Assembly (NCBI GenBank): GCA_004557125.1
Contig: SFET01000033.1
Span: 1 to 33,178, forward strand
Direction of reading: 5' to 3'
Source of the DNA: Clostridiales bacterium
Lineage (GTDB): Bacteria > Bacillota > Clostridia > Christensenellales > Aristaeellaceae
DNA: 33,178 nucleotides
Shown here: piece by piece, positions 1 to 8,465 of the stretch
How the letters are laid out: each line of letters begins with the position of its first letter
Numbering within the stretch: the first letter of the stretch is position 1
Notes under the pieces: generated by a model
What the model saw: only the letters and a program-made list of their open reading frames with translations
Databases searched by the model: none
What the model was told of the DNA's origin: nothing
Program-made: the position numbers and the translations under genes

Positions 1-167
1 TAGGCCAGCATGATGTTGTCCGGGCTTAATACCAGTTCCATCAGGCCGGTGAAAGTTTCTCCGGCTTTGCTTTTGGCGTACAGTTCGTCAAATGTCCGCT
101 GCATACCGTAATACTCGGCGTGCCGCTGAGCGTCCATACACAGGACTTTTTTCCTTTCTTTTGGCAT
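1..167 (-). CDS. ltrA: Group II intron-type reverse transcriptase/maturase, N-terminus (partial)
   Basis: Only the first 55 or so codons are in the window; the gene runs off the left edge. The minus-strand translation starts MPKERKKVLCMDAQRHAEYY and continues through a GMQRTFDELYAKSKAG block to SPDNIMLA. From memory this is the usual N-terminal RT-0 region of LtrA-like group II intron proteins, which reverse-transcribe and splice their own intron. A strong GGGAGGTGAT ribosome binding site lies 5-6 bases before the ATG at 167. The next gene upstream ends only 6 bases before the start, so the roughly 500 bases of intron RNA domains I-III normally found before such an ORF are missing. This points to a 5'-truncated intron copy, an unusual intron-less RT, or an assembly join. 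The catalytic YADD region is not visible. Confidence 0.75.
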   Translation of the reverse strand, partial: MPKERKKVLCMDAQRHAEYYGMQRTFDELYAKSKAGETFTGLMELVLSPDNIMLA

Positions 168-173
168 AAGGCA

Positions 174-935
174 TCACCTCCCGGTTTGGAACAGTGACCC
201 TTTTGGTCTTACTCGAATCCTTATGATTCTCTGATTGGCATTCAGGCGATAATCACGCGCAGCCATAGAGATTGCGCGCTCCAGAACATCAGCCTTGGCG
301 CGCAGATATGCCTCTGCATACAGGCCAAATTCTGCATTGGAGGGTTGCGCTTCCGTCGCAGAGAACATGCCCTTGAACAGGCGCTCCGCAGCATCCAGAT
401 TGTCCTTCAGGGCATCGTCGCTTCGGGTATCGCCGATTCCCACGCTGAAATCGTAGTCGGCGTACTCCCTGCCATCCTGCGTGGTTTTCGTATGCTTCAG
501 ATAGACCTCGGTCGCATTCTCCATGATGTGCGTATAGGTCGGGCAATACCGACCGCCCAGTTCCTCATAGAAAGCGCCGGCCTGACGAACAACACGCTGC
601 CCGTCGGCCTCCTCAACGACATACAGGTCATAATTTCCCGTGCCTTCTCTGCTGGAGATAATATCGCACGCCTTCTGAATCTGATCCAGTGCTCGATCTG
701 CAAGGAAGTTCCCCGCTTCGTCCTGAAGGCCACTGTTTTTGCATTTCGGGTTCACGCGCAGTGTTCCGGCAGGCACGGTATCAACTGCCTTATAAAGTTT
801 TCCGTCTTTGAGTGGAGATTCGATGACTCCTGCAAGGGTTTCCAGAGCTTCCCGCCGCGATTCCCCCTGAAGTGCAGCGGCATTTGCAAGCTCCACCGCC
901 TTACGCAAAAATCCCTCCAAAGCGCAGGCGACCAT
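174..935 (-). CDS. Hypothetical protein of a mobile element
   Basis: Minus-strand coding region of about 253 residues from the ATG at 935. The frame stays open to 1046, but that extension only mirrors the opposite-strand gene and has no coding character of its own. The protein is soluble and mixed in composition: a helical N-terminus (GFLRKAVELANAAALQG), a middle segment with DLYVVEEADGQRVVRQAGAFYEELGGRYCP, and a helical C-terminal part near AEAYLRAKADVLERA. I recognise no family. Codon use looks genuinely coding until about position 230. The last 15 or so residues are rich in Arg and Ile and may be read-through into intron-derived DNA. There is no convincing ribosome binding site before the ATG, so the gene may be the 3' part of something larger joined to the opposite-strand gene at 934. 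Confidence 0.5.
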   Translation of the reverse strand: MVACALEGFLRKAVELANAAALQGESRREALETLAGVIESPLKDGKLYKAVDTVPAGTLRVNPKCKNSGLQDEAGNFLADRALDQIQKACDIISSREGTGNYDLYVVEEADGQRVVRQAGAFYEELGGRYCPTYTHIMENATEVYLKHTKTTQDGREYADYDFSVGIGDTRSDDALKDNLDAAERLFKGMFSATEAQPSNAEFGLYAEAYLRAKADVLERAISMAARDYRLNANQRIIRIRVRPKGSLFQTGR

Positions 936-2313
936 GGCTCTCGCGGAGAATGCTCCCGAAGCCGATGCAGAGGAGAACAACGCGCCCGAAGCTGCGGTGA
1001 GTAGCGAGAAGCGCAGCATTGCGCTTGAGGTAGACCAGAGGCTCACGGAGGGTATGACTGTCGAGGAGCGCGGCGATTACTACGCTTCCCGTGCGGAAGA
1101 TGCTGCGCTTGACGGTGATGCATATCGCTACGCCAAGTATCAGAGGGAAGTGCTCAATGCTGCCGAAGAAGCTGGTATGGCCGATTCAGAGGATGCTTCC
1201 GAGAGCACCGAACCCGGCGAAAACAGTGACGCATCCGCGGAGGCCTTGGATCAGGCTGCCGATGACAGCGCTGCTGATCCTGTTGTGCAGGCGATGGAGG
1301 AATACGAGGTTTCGCCGGAGGATCAGGCTGCAATCGACGAGGCGTATCCGAACCGCGAAGCGAAGGAGGAAGCTGAACAGTTCGGTGGCTCCGAACAGTT
1401 CACCGAGCCTAAACCTGTGGACGAGAACACCTCCGTTGGCGGCATGGGCTACGACGCAGAATCCATCGAATACGGCAGGCAGGTGATTCGCCAGCAGAAC
1501 GCGCTCATCAAGCAGCTCAACCGGCAGATCAATGATCTGGTTCCTGCGATCAAGGCAGAGTGGGAAAATGGAGCGTCCTATTGGTCGAATCTCGCAGATG
1601 AGAAGAAACGCCTGATGCAGGAAATGAGCGACGCGAATGGTGATCCAGCACGACTTGCATCAATCCGCGACGGCATCAATCGGGTTCACGTTGCGCAGCA
1701 ACACAGCGACGAAGCGCGTGAATCCTTCGCCAGATGGACTGCACTCGTCAGCAACAAAAAGGCGCTGGAGAATCGCAGGAACACCGCCAAGCAGACCATG
1801 AGGATCAATTCTCAGATGGTCAACGGAACCGAGACTGCTAAGCAGCTTGCCGAAGGAGACGTGAAATACAACCCGTATATTCCTGTGGCAGGTTCAAAGG
1901 GGAACAAGACTGGCCTTGAGATTGCCAAAGAAATCAGAAATGATGCATATGGCAGTGGGATGATGAAGTATGGCCGCAAAACCGCGCTGACTATCGGCCA
2001 GGTTTCGCAGCTGATCTCTGATAAGCTGGATGACAGTTTCTTTACTGCGGTTTTGCAGGATGCCAAAATCATAACGACCACGCGCAAGGCGACTGAGATG
2101 GAGCATGCAGATGACATTTTCCGCATGGCCGTCATCAACGAGATTCGCAACGGCGAAAAAGCCGAGGGGGCCAAGGATGCGCTGATTCAGGCGTATCAGG
2201 CCAGCATTGTGCGCGATGACTTCAGCGATGGCGGTTACAAAGCGTATCAGGCGGCGCGTGCGGATGCTAGGGAAAAGGCGCTAGCTCTGACTAGCATTTT
2301 GACTAGCACATAG
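934..2313 (+). CDS. Hypothetical mobile-element protein, acidic and coiled-coil
   Basis: 459 codons from the ATG at 934; the frame is open back to 871. Residues 1-165 are very acidic and Ala/Glu/Asp-rich (for example EDASESTEPGENSDASAEAL), consistent with a disordered linker. Residues 185-295 are helical with coiled-coil character (RQQNALIKQLNRQINDL, then NLADEKKRLMQEM). The C-terminal third (NPYIPVAGSKGNKTGLEIAKEIRND onward) looks globular. No catalytic motif or membrane segment is visible. The make-up resembles internal pieces of very large polyvalent proteins of phages and conjugative elements, but I cannot name a family. No ribosome binding site precedes the ATG, which shares a CCATGG palindrome with the divergent gene's start. 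The last residues (LTSILTST) come from a short direct repeat and may not belong to the original protein. Confidence 0.5.
   Translation: MALAENAPEADAEENNAPEAAVSSEKRSIALEVDQRLTEGMTVEERGDYYASRAEDAALDGDAYRYAKYQREVLNAAEEAGMADSEDASESTEPGENSDASAEALDQAADDSAADPVVQAMEEYEVSPEDQAAIDEAYPNREAKEEAEQFGGSEQFTEPKPVDENTSVGGMGYDAESIEYGRQVIRQQNALIKQLNRQINDLVPAIKAEWENGASYWSNLADEKKRLMQEMSDANGDPARLASIRDGINRVHVAQQHSDEARESFARWTALVSNKKALENRRNTAKQTMRINSQMVNGTETAKQLAEGDVKYNPYIPVAGSKGNKTGLEIAKEIRNDAYGSGMMKYGRKTALTIGQVSQLISDKLDDSFFTAVLQDAKIITTTRKATEMEHADDIFRMAVINEIRNGEKAEGAKDALIQAYQASIVRDDFSDGGYKAYQAARADAREKALALTSILTST
2288..2308. repeat. Short direct repeat TGACTAGCA (two copies)
   Basis: TGACTAGCA occurs at 2288-2296 and again at 2300-2308, with further GCTAG motifs just before. 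It forms the last codons and stop of the hypothetical gene. It may be a small slippage duplication or the edge of the mobile segment. Confidence 0.5.
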
Positions 2314-2393
2314 AAAAAATAAGTGTGAAAAACAAGCTGAAACAAAAGAAAATTTACATAGAATAACACCCTGGTTCCTGCCTCTAAGACAGC

Positions 2394-2437
2394 AAAAACC
2401 CCTGAAAACACGGCATTTTCGCGTATTTTCAGGGGTT
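2394..2437 (-). terminator. Intrinsic terminator after tRNA-Arg
   Basis: Perfect 12-bp inverted repeat (2397-2408 with 2426-2437, AACCCCTGAAAA type). On the minus strand it is followed by five T residues. It lies just downstream of the tRNA-Arg 3' end. Confidence 0.85.
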
Positions 2438-2444
2438 CTGTTCT

Positions 2445-2521
2445 TGGCGTGCCATGCGCGATTCGAACGCGCGGCCTTCAGAGTCGGAGTCTGACACTCT
2501 ATCCAGCTGAGCTAATGGCAC
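2445..2521 (-). tRNA. tRNA-Arg (anticodon CCG)
   Basis: Cloverleaf on the minus strand. The acceptor stem GTGCCAT pairs with ATGGCAC. The D-arm is GCTCAGCTGGATAGAG, the anticodon stem TCAGA/TCTGA holds the loop CTCCGAC (anticodon CCG), and the T-arm contains GTTCGAATC. The 3' CCA is encoded at 2447-2445. The 3' half faces the mobile-looking DNA at 1-2313, as expected if an element integrated into this gene. Confidence 0.95.
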
Positions 2522-2708
2522 ACATCGGTTGCATCCGCGGCTGTGCCGGGCTGCAACTACGGGCCTGCGGGATCTGCATTGCGGCTGTCCTCGGCCCTGA
2601 TCACATCATCAGCAAACACTGTTCCGCACCCGTGCGGCGCATCCCATGTAGGAGGTCTGTGCCTGTACGTCGGCCAATCGCGTCTGTGAAGAAGCGGTCA
2701 ACGAATCT

Positions 2709-2737
2709 ATTATAGCGCAGATTTGCATTTCAGGCAA
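2709..2737 (-). promoter_or_regulatory. Sigma-A type promoter toward tRNA-Arg
   Basis: On the minus strand, TTGCCT (2737-2732), 17 bases, then TATAAT (2714-2709). The start would fall near 2702, giving about 180 bases of leader before the tRNA. I find no other gene in that leader. Confidence 0.65.
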
Positions 2738-2820
2738 GCGGTTCCGCCGGCTTTTTGGGAAATTTTCTGAAAGTTTGCAAAGGAAGCCCAGGTGAAGTTC
2801 TCGGCGATACCACTGAACGC

Positions 2821-2849
2821 TTGCCATTTTTTCATGTTTCTGCTACAAT
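2821..2849 (+). promoter_or_regulatory. Sigma-A type promoter of the plsX operon
   Basis: TTGCCA (2821-2826), 17 bases, TACAAT (2844-2849). This is about 30 bases before the plsX start and divergent from the tRNA-Arg promoter. I see no FapR-type operator. Confidence 0.75.
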
Positions 2850-2882
2850 AATACGGAATATGAAAATAGGGGGCTTGTGCGA

Positions 2883-3896
2883 ATGAGCAAGTATGTGATC
2901 GCCCTGGACGCGATGGGCGGCGATCATGCGCCGGAATCCACTGTGGAAGGCGCGCTGAGGGCCCTGCGGAAGTACGACGACGTGCGCATTCTGCTGGCAG
3001 GTCCGGAGGACCGGCTGCGGGAGCTGACTGCATCCGCGACGGACGTCTCCGACCGGCTGGGCTATCTGAACGCCACCGAAGTCATCGGCATGGACGAGGC
3101 GCCCATGCTGGCCGTGCGCAAGAAGAAGGACTCCTCGCTGGTGGTGGCCATGAACGCGGTGCGCGAGGGTCAGGCCGGCGCGGTGGTGTCGGCGGGCTCC
3201 ACGGGCGCGATCCTGGCGGGCGGCATGTTCAAGGTGGGCCGCATTCCGGGCATCGAGCGCCCGGCACTCGCTCCGGTGATTCCGGGCTTGAAGAAGCACT
3301 TCATGCTCATCGACGCCGGCGCAAACGTGGACTGCCAGCCGAAGTACCTGCTGCAGTTCGGTCTGATGGGCTCGGTGTACATGCAGCAGATGATGGACGT
3401 GCCCACGCCGAAGGTGGGTCTGGTGAACATCGGCGCGGAGGCGGAGAAGGGCGACAAGCTCACTCGGGAGGCCTACGAGCTGATGCAGGCTCAGAGTGAG
3501 TACAGCTTCGCCGGCAATTGCGAGGCCCGGGACATCTTCACCGAGGATTTCGACGTGGTGGTGGCCGACGGCTTTGCGGGCAACATCATCCTCAAGCATA
3601 CCGAGGGTCTGGCAAAGGCGCTCTTTGCGATGATCAAGGAGGAAATGATGGGTTCGCTGCGCACGAAGATCGGCGGAGCGCTGGCCATGCCGGCGTTCCG
3701 CAAGGTGAAGCGGCGCATGGACTACAACGCCGTGGGCGGCGCGCCGCTGCTGGGTGTGAACGGCGCGGTGGTCAAGGCCCACGGAAGCTCCGGCGGCGAG
3801 GCCATCGAAAATGCGCTCCGACAGGCACGGCGCATGCTGGAGGGCGACGTGGTGGGCAAGATCCGCGCGGGACTTTCCGGCCTGGGCGAGGAATGA
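2883..3896 (+). CDS. plsX: Phosphate acyltransferase PlsX
   Basis: Converts acyl-ACP and phosphate to acyl-phosphate, the first committed step of phosphatidic acid synthesis in bacteria that use the PlsX/PlsY route. The protein is a peripheral membrane/cytosolic enzyme of 337 residues, normal for the family. The signature IALDAMGGDHAPE is at the N-terminus, followed by VVSAGSTGAILAGG, GANVDCQP and DVVVADGFAGNIILKHTEG. I chose the ATG at 2883, 9 bases after an AGGGGG ribosome binding site. A GTG six bases earlier is also possible. It is the first gene of the plsX-acpP-rnc-smc-ftsY run, a layout typical of Firmicutes, and acpP follows 43 bases downstream. Confidence 0.96.
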   Translation: MSKYVIALDAMGGDHAPESTVEGALRALRKYDDVRILLAGPEDRLRELTASATDVSDRLGYLNATEVIGMDEAPMLAVRKKKDSSLVVAMNAVREGQAGAVVSAGSTGAILAGGMFKVGRIPGIERPALAPVIPGLKKHFMLIDAGANVDCQPKYLLQFGLMGSVYMQQMMDVPTPKVGLVNIGAEAEKGDKLTREAYELMQAQSEYSFAGNCEARDIFTEDFDVVVADGFAGNIILKHTEGLAKALFAMIKEEMMGSLRTKIGGALAMPAFRKVKRRMDYNAVGGAPLLGVNGAVVKAHGSSGGEAIENALRQARRMLEGDVVGKIRAGLSGLGEE

Positions 3897-3939
3897 TTGA
3901 AAGACAGTCAATGCATTGTTGAACAAGGAGGAATAAGAT

Positions 3940-4170
3940 ATGAAGGTTTTTGACAAGGTCAAGGAGTATATCCTGATGCAGCTGCCGGTCAGCGGCGACA
4001 AGGTCACCATGGATGCCCGCCTCATCGACGATCTGGGCGCGGACAGCGCGAACCTGATGATGCTGATCATGGACCTGGAGACGGAGTTCGATCTCACCGT
4101 GGAGGACGAGGTGCTCGCCAACATCAAGACCGTGGGCGACATCGTTACCTACATCGAGGCGCACACCTGA
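3940..4170 (+). CDS. acpP: Acyl carrier protein
   Basis: Carries growing acyl chains on a 4'-phosphopantetheine arm and delivers them to fatty acid synthase enzymes and to PlsX. It has 76 residues, the standard length. The pantetheine attachment serine is Ser36 in the GADS motif. The sequence after it is S-A-N-L-M-M-L rather than the common S-L-D-x-V-E-L, so it is a divergent ACP. The C-terminal half (LETEFDLTVEDEVL) is typically acidic. A very good AAGGAGGAATAA ribosome binding site precedes the ATG. It lies between plsX and rnc, as in Bacillus and Clostridia, which supports the housekeeping ACP assignment over a polyketide-type carrier. Confidence 0.93.
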   Translation: MKVFDKVKEYILMQLPVSGDKVTMDARLIDDLGADSANLMMLIMDLETEFDLTVEDEVLANIKTVGDIVTYIEAHT

Positions 4171-4198
4171 GCGAAATTGAATTGCGAGGACGAATCAC

Positions 4199-4870
4199 GT
4201 GAACATGAGCGTTCTGGAGGATCGGCTGGGCCATCGCTTCAGGGACCGCAAACTGTTGGAGACGGCACTGACGCATCCCTCCTTCGGGGGGGATCATCAT
4301 GTGCCGCACTATCAGCGCCTGGAATTTCTGGGCGACGCGGTGCTGGAGCTGGCGGTCAGCCGCTACCTGTATTTTGAATTGCCCGAGGTAGACGAGGGCA
4401 AGCTGACGCGCATTCGTGCGGCGCTGGTGCGGGAGGAGAGTCTCAACCGCGCGGCGCAGCGCATCGGACTGGGGGAATTCATCCGCCTGTCCGTGGGCGA
4501 GGAGCGAAGCGGCGGCCGGCAGAAGCCGTCGATTCTCTCGGATGTGATGGAGGCTGTGCTTGCCGCCGTGTACCTCGATGCGGGCTTTGACGAGGCCGTG
4601 CGCATCATCGGCATGGTGCTGGGGGAGGAGCTGCGCCCGGAGGTGCTGAAGGATCACCTGGACGCGAAGTCCCGCCTGCAGGAGCTGATGCAGCGCGAGG
4701 GCCGCATGCCAAGCTACGATTATCTGTCCATGGAGGGGCCGCCCCACGCGCCGGTGTTTTCCTATCGCGTGATGGACGGCGAGCAGGAGCTGGGCCGTGG
4801 CAGCGGCACCAGCAAGCAGAACGCCCAGCAGGCCGCTGCGCGGGATGCACTCAAGAGAATGGGAGCGTAG
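4199..4870 (+). CDS. rnc: Ribonuclease III
   Basis: Double-strand-specific endoribonuclease for rRNA precursor processing and mRNA turnover. It has 223 residues, normal for the family. The RNase III domain spans about residues 1-145 and carries the signature RLEFLGDAVLELAV with its metal-binding Glu and Asp, then a second acidic patch DVMEAVLAAVYLDAG. A double-stranded RNA-binding domain follows, from DAKSRLQELMQ to the C-terminus, ending in a helix with KQNAQQAAARDAL. The start is taken as GTG 4199 because the GCGAGGA ribosome binding site is 8 bases before it. The in-frame ATG at 4205 would be 14 bases away. The gene ends in TAG, so amber is a working stop codon in this genome. smc starts 7 bases later. 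Confidence 0.95.
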   Translation: MNMSVLEDRLGHRFRDRKLLETALTHPSFGGDHHVPHYQRLEFLGDAVLELAVSRYLYFELPEVDEGKLTRIRAALVREESLNRAAQRIGLGEFIRLSVGEERSGGRQKPSILSDVMEAVLAAVYLDAGFDEAVRIIGMVLGEELRPEVLKDHLDAKSRLQELMQREGRMPSYDYLSMEGPPHAPVFSYRVMDGEQELGRGSGTSKQNAQQAAARDALKRMGA

Positions 4871-4877
4871 GCCTACA

Positions 4878-7800
4878 TTGAGATTGAAGAAGCTGATCGT
4901 CCACGGATTCAAGTCCTTTGCGGACCGCGTGGAGATCGTATTTGAGGATGGAATTACCGGTGTTGTCGGCCCCAACGGCTGCGGCAAGAGCAACATTGCC
5001 GACGCGATGAAGTGGGTGCTGGGCGAACAGAGCGCCAAGTCGCTGCGCGGCTCCAAGATGGAGGACGTGATCTTCAACGGAACCGAGAAGCGCAAGCGCC
5101 TGGCCTTCTGCGAGGTGACGCTGATCTTCGACAACGAGGATCACTCCCTGCCCATCGACTTCGCCGAGGTGAGCGTCACCCGCCGGGTGTACCGCAGCGG
5201 CGAGGGCGAGTACAAGATCAACGGCGCGGCCTGCCGCCTGCGCGACATCGTGGATCTCTTCCGCGACACTGGCATCGGCAAGGACGGCTATTCGATGATC
5301 GGCCAGGGCCGCATCGACGAGATCCTCTCCGTCAAGTCGGAGGATCGCCGCCAGGTCTTTGAGGAGGCTGCCGGCATCGTGAAGTTCAAGGCGCGCAAGC
5401 AGGATGCCCAGCGCCGCATGGACAACACCACGAACAACTTAAACCGTGTGGAGGACATCCTGACCGAGCTGGAGGAGCGCGTCGAGCCGCTGAAGGAGCA
5501 GAGCGAGACCGCCCGGGAGTACCTTGCGCTGCGGGACGAGCTGAAGATCCTCGACCTGAACGTGTTCCTGATGCGTACCGAGCGCTACGAGGAGCGCATC
5601 AAGGAGCTGAAGGAGTCGATCGAGGCCCTGGGCGAGGCGATTCTGCAGTCCAACCGGGAGCTGGAGATCGCCACGTCCGAGCGTGAGAGCTGTCAGGCGC
5701 GTCTGGAGGAGCTGGAGGCCGCCGCTGCGGAGAAGCGCGATGTGGTGCAGCGCCTCATCCGGGAAGTGGAGGCCGGCGAGGGCGCGGTGCGCGTGATGCG
5801 CGAGCGCATGGCCGCCGGAGAGCGTGAGCGCAGTCGACTCATCGCCCAGCGGGACGCCGCCGGTCGGGGCCGCGAGGGCGTGTACGAGCGCATCGGCGCG
5901 CTCATGGCCCAGATTGACGAAGAAGAAAAGGCCGTGGCCATCGCCGAGCAGCAGCTCTCCCAAAAGGAGGCGCAGCTTGCCGAAGCGGAGCGCGCCCTTT
6001 CCGAGGTGGAAGAAAAGTCCGAGCAGATGAAGCAGCAGATCATCCAGGCGATGAACCGTCTGGGCGATGTGCGCTCCCAGCGCGCGCGCCTCGGCGCGAT
6101 GAAGAATGCGCTGGAGAGCCAGCTGGAGGGCATGGAGGGCGACCGTGCCCGCGAGGAGCAGGGCGTTGCGTCCCTGAACGAGCAGGTGCGCGAGGCCAAG
6201 GAGCGCCTGGAGGCCGAGGAAGCGCGCAAGGCGGAGCTCAAGCAGATGTCGGGCGAGCACAACGTTCGCGTACAGGCCCTCAACGACCGCCTGCAGGCGC
6301 TGTCGGCCCAGGTCACGGAGCTGCAAAACCAGCGCCAGAGCGCCGATTCCCGCATGAAGCTGCTGCGCGAGATGCAGCGGGACTACGAGGGCTACAACAA
6401 CTCCGTCAAGCAGGTGCTTTTGCAGGCCCGGCGCACGCCGAACAGCGGCGTGCACGGCGTGGTTGCCGACCTGATCCACGTTCCGGCGAAGCTGGAGCGC
6501 GCCATCGACATGGTTCTGGGCGGAGCGCTGCAGAACGTGGTGGTGGATCGGGACGAGGACGCAAAGCGCATGATCGAATACCTGCGCGCCAACCGCTTCG
6601 GTCGCGCCACCTTCCTGCCCATCGCATCGGTGCGCGGGCGTACGCTCACGCCCCAGGAGCGGCAGGTGCTGAGCATGCCGGGCTGCGTGGGCGTGGCCTC
6701 GGAGCTGATTTCCTATGACAAGCAGTATCAGGGTGTGATGGACAGCCTGCTGGGCCGCACCGTCATCGCCGAGGATCTGACCAGCGGCATCGCCATCCAG
6801 CGCGCGGCCCGCTATCAGCTGCGGCTGGTGACGCTGGAGGGCGACGTGATGCACTCCGGCGGCTCCATGACCGGCGGCAGCGTGCAGTCCCGCATGACCA
6901 GCCTGTTGTCCCGAAGCCGCGAGATCGAGGAGACGGAGAAGAAGCTCTCCGCCATCAGCGGCGAGCTGGAGAAGCTGCGCGGGGTCTACCAGCAGCTGGA
7001 CGAGGAGCGCACCGCTCTCAAGAAGGAGCGCGGAGAGCTGTTCGAGGCGCTGCACCAGCAGGAGGTGCTGGTGGGTCGCGCCGACGCGATGCTGAAGGCC
7101 GCGCTGGATGAGCAGAACAACAACAACGCCCGCGTGGAGCGCATGGCGGGGGAGCGAAGCCGCCTGCGCGCTCAGCTGGACGACGTGGTGCAGTCGCTCT
7201 CCGCATTGGATGGCCAGCAGGAGAACGCCCAGCAGACCACCGACAGCCGCCAGGAGGAGGTCAAGGTGCTGCAGGAGGAGATCTTCCGCCGCAGAAGCGC
7301 AAACGAGGCCCTGCGCGCTGAAGTCACCGATGGCCGCGTGTCCCTGGCGGAGCGCAGGCGCGGTCTGGAGGCCGCACGCGCGGACCGGGACCGCCTGATG
7401 CAGCAGAGCGAGGACACCGAGCGCATGCTTACGGAGTCCGAGGAGCAGCTTACAAAGTGCGAGCGCGACCTTGCGGACAGCGCCGCGCAACTGGAGCGCG
7501 ATGTCGCGGCCCTGGCCGACTGGAAGGCGCAACTGGATGCCGCCCGCGCGGACTTCAACGCCGAGGACGAGCGCCGCACCGGCGCGCAGAAGCAGCTGCA
7601 GCAGATCAGTGAGCGCATCGAGGCCATCCGCACGACGCTGGACGACTCAAGCGACCGGCACCATCGCTCCGAATTGCAGCTGGCCCGCGTGGAGGGCGAG
7701 TACAAGCAGATTCAGGATCGCATCTGGGAGGACTACGAGCTGACCTACGCCACGGCGGAGCCCTTCCGACAGGCCGACTTCAAGCTCACCGAATCCGAGA

Positions 7801-8447
7801 AGCGCATCGCCGCCATCCGGCAGCGCATCCGCGCCATGGGCACGGTGAACGTGGCCGCGGTGGACGAATATCGCAAGACCGTGGAGCGCGTGCAGGAGAT
7901 GAGCGGCCAGCGGGACGACCTCATCAAGGCCCGCACCGATCTGGAGGGCATCATCGCCGATCTGGAGCGGCAGATGGATGTGCAGTTCCGCGAGCAGTTC
8001 GCCCGCATCAACCAGAACTTCGGCAGGACGTTTACGCGCCTGTTCGGCGGCGGCACGGCGGAGCTGCGGCTGTCCGATCCCAAGGACGCGCTGAACTGCG
8101 GCATCGACGTGGTGGCCCAGCCTCCGGGCAAGAAGCTGCAGATGCTCTCGCTGCTCTCCGGCGGCGAGCGTGCGCTGACGGCCATCGCCATCCTGTTCGC
8201 CATCCTCGACCTCAAGCCCACGCCCTTCTGCGTGCTGGACGAGATCGAGGCCGCGCTGGACGACGCGAACATCGACACCTACGCGGACTACCTGAAGTCC
8301 TATTCCGAGAACACCCAGTTCATCGTCATCACCCACCGCAAGGGCACCATGGAGCGCTGCGACGCGCTCTACGGCGTGACGATGCAGGAGAAGGGCGTCT
8401 CCCGAACCGTATCCGTAAAACTCAACGAAGCGCTGAAGCAGGCGTAA
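4878..8447 (+). CDS. smc: Chromosome segregation ATPase SMC
   Basis: Condensin-like ATPase that, with ScpA and ScpB, organises and separates chromosomes. It has 1189 residues, the usual length. The N-terminal head carries Walker A GPNGCGKSNI. A first coiled coil follows from about residue 170, then the hinge (around RTPNSGVHGVVADLI to SMTGGSVQSRM). The second coiled coil leads to the C-terminal head with the ABC signature LLSGGERALTAIAILFA and Walker B CVLDEIEAALDDAN. The frame is open well upstream into rnc, but the family's N-terminus (MRLKKLIVHGFKSF) corresponds to a TTG start at 4878. That gives a 7-base gap after rnc with GGAG upstream. It sits between rnc and ftsY as in Bacillus subtilis. 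Confidence 0.97.
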   Translation: MRLKKLIVHGFKSFADRVEIVFEDGITGVVGPNGCGKSNIADAMKWVLGEQSAKSLRGSKMEDVIFNGTEKRKRLAFCEVTLIFDNEDHSLPIDFAEVSVTRRVYRSGEGEYKINGAACRLRDIVDLFRDTGIGKDGYSMIGQGRIDEILSVKSEDRRQVFEEAAGIVKFKARKQDAQRRMDNTTNNLNRVEDILTELEERVEPLKEQSETAREYLALRDELKILDLNVFLMRTERYEERIKELKESIEALGEAILQSNRELEIATSERESCQARLEELEAAAAEKRDVVQRLIREVEAGEGAVRVMRERMAAGERERSRLIAQRDAAGRGREGVYERIGALMAQIDEEEKAVAIAEQQLSQKEAQLAEAERALSEVEEKSEQMKQQIIQAMNRLGDVRSQRARLGAMKNALESQLEGMEGDRAREEQGVASLNEQVREAKERLEAEEARKAELKQMSGEHNVRVQALNDRLQALSAQVTELQNQRQSADSRMKLLREMQRDYEGYNNSVKQVLLQARRTPNSGVHGVVADLIHVPAKLERAIDMVLGGALQNVVVDRDEDAKRMIEYLRANRFGRATFLPIASVRGRTLTPQERQVLSMPGCVGVASELISYDKQYQGVMDSLLGRTVIAEDLTSGIAIQRAARYQLRLVTLEGDVMHSGGSMTGGSVQSRMTSLLSRSREIEETEKKLSAISGELEKLRGVYQQLDEERTALKKERGELFEALHQQEVLVGRADAMLKAALDEQNNNNARVERMAGERSRLRAQLDDVVQSLSALDGQQENAQQTTDSRQEEVKVLQEEIFRRRSANEALRAEVTDGRVSLAERRRGLEAARADRDRLMQQSEDTERMLTESEEQLTKCERDLADSAAQLERDVAALADWKAQLDAARADFNAEDERRTGAQKQLQQISERIEAIRTTLDDSSDRHHRSELQLARVEGEYKQIQDRIWEDYELTYATAEPFRQADFKLTESEKRIAAIRQRIRAMGTVNVAAVDEYRKTVERVQEMSGQRDDLIKARTDLEGIIADLERQMDVQFREQFARINQNFGRTFTRLFGGGTAELRLSDPKDALNCGIDVVAQPPGKKLQMLSLLSGGERALTAIAILFAILDLKPTPFCVLDEIEAALDDANIDTYADYLKSYSENTQFIVITHRKGTMERCDALYGVTMQEKGVSRTVSVKLNEALKQA

Positions 8448-8465
8448 AGCAAAGGAGTGTGCACG

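Noticed and set aside
2832..4142. Long minus-strand open frame opposite plsX and acpP
   Set aside because: It is His/Leu/Arg-rich mirror sequence of GC-rich real genes and has no ribosome binding site. The same applies to the very long antisense frames over smc, ftsY, hdrA and the Flx genes.
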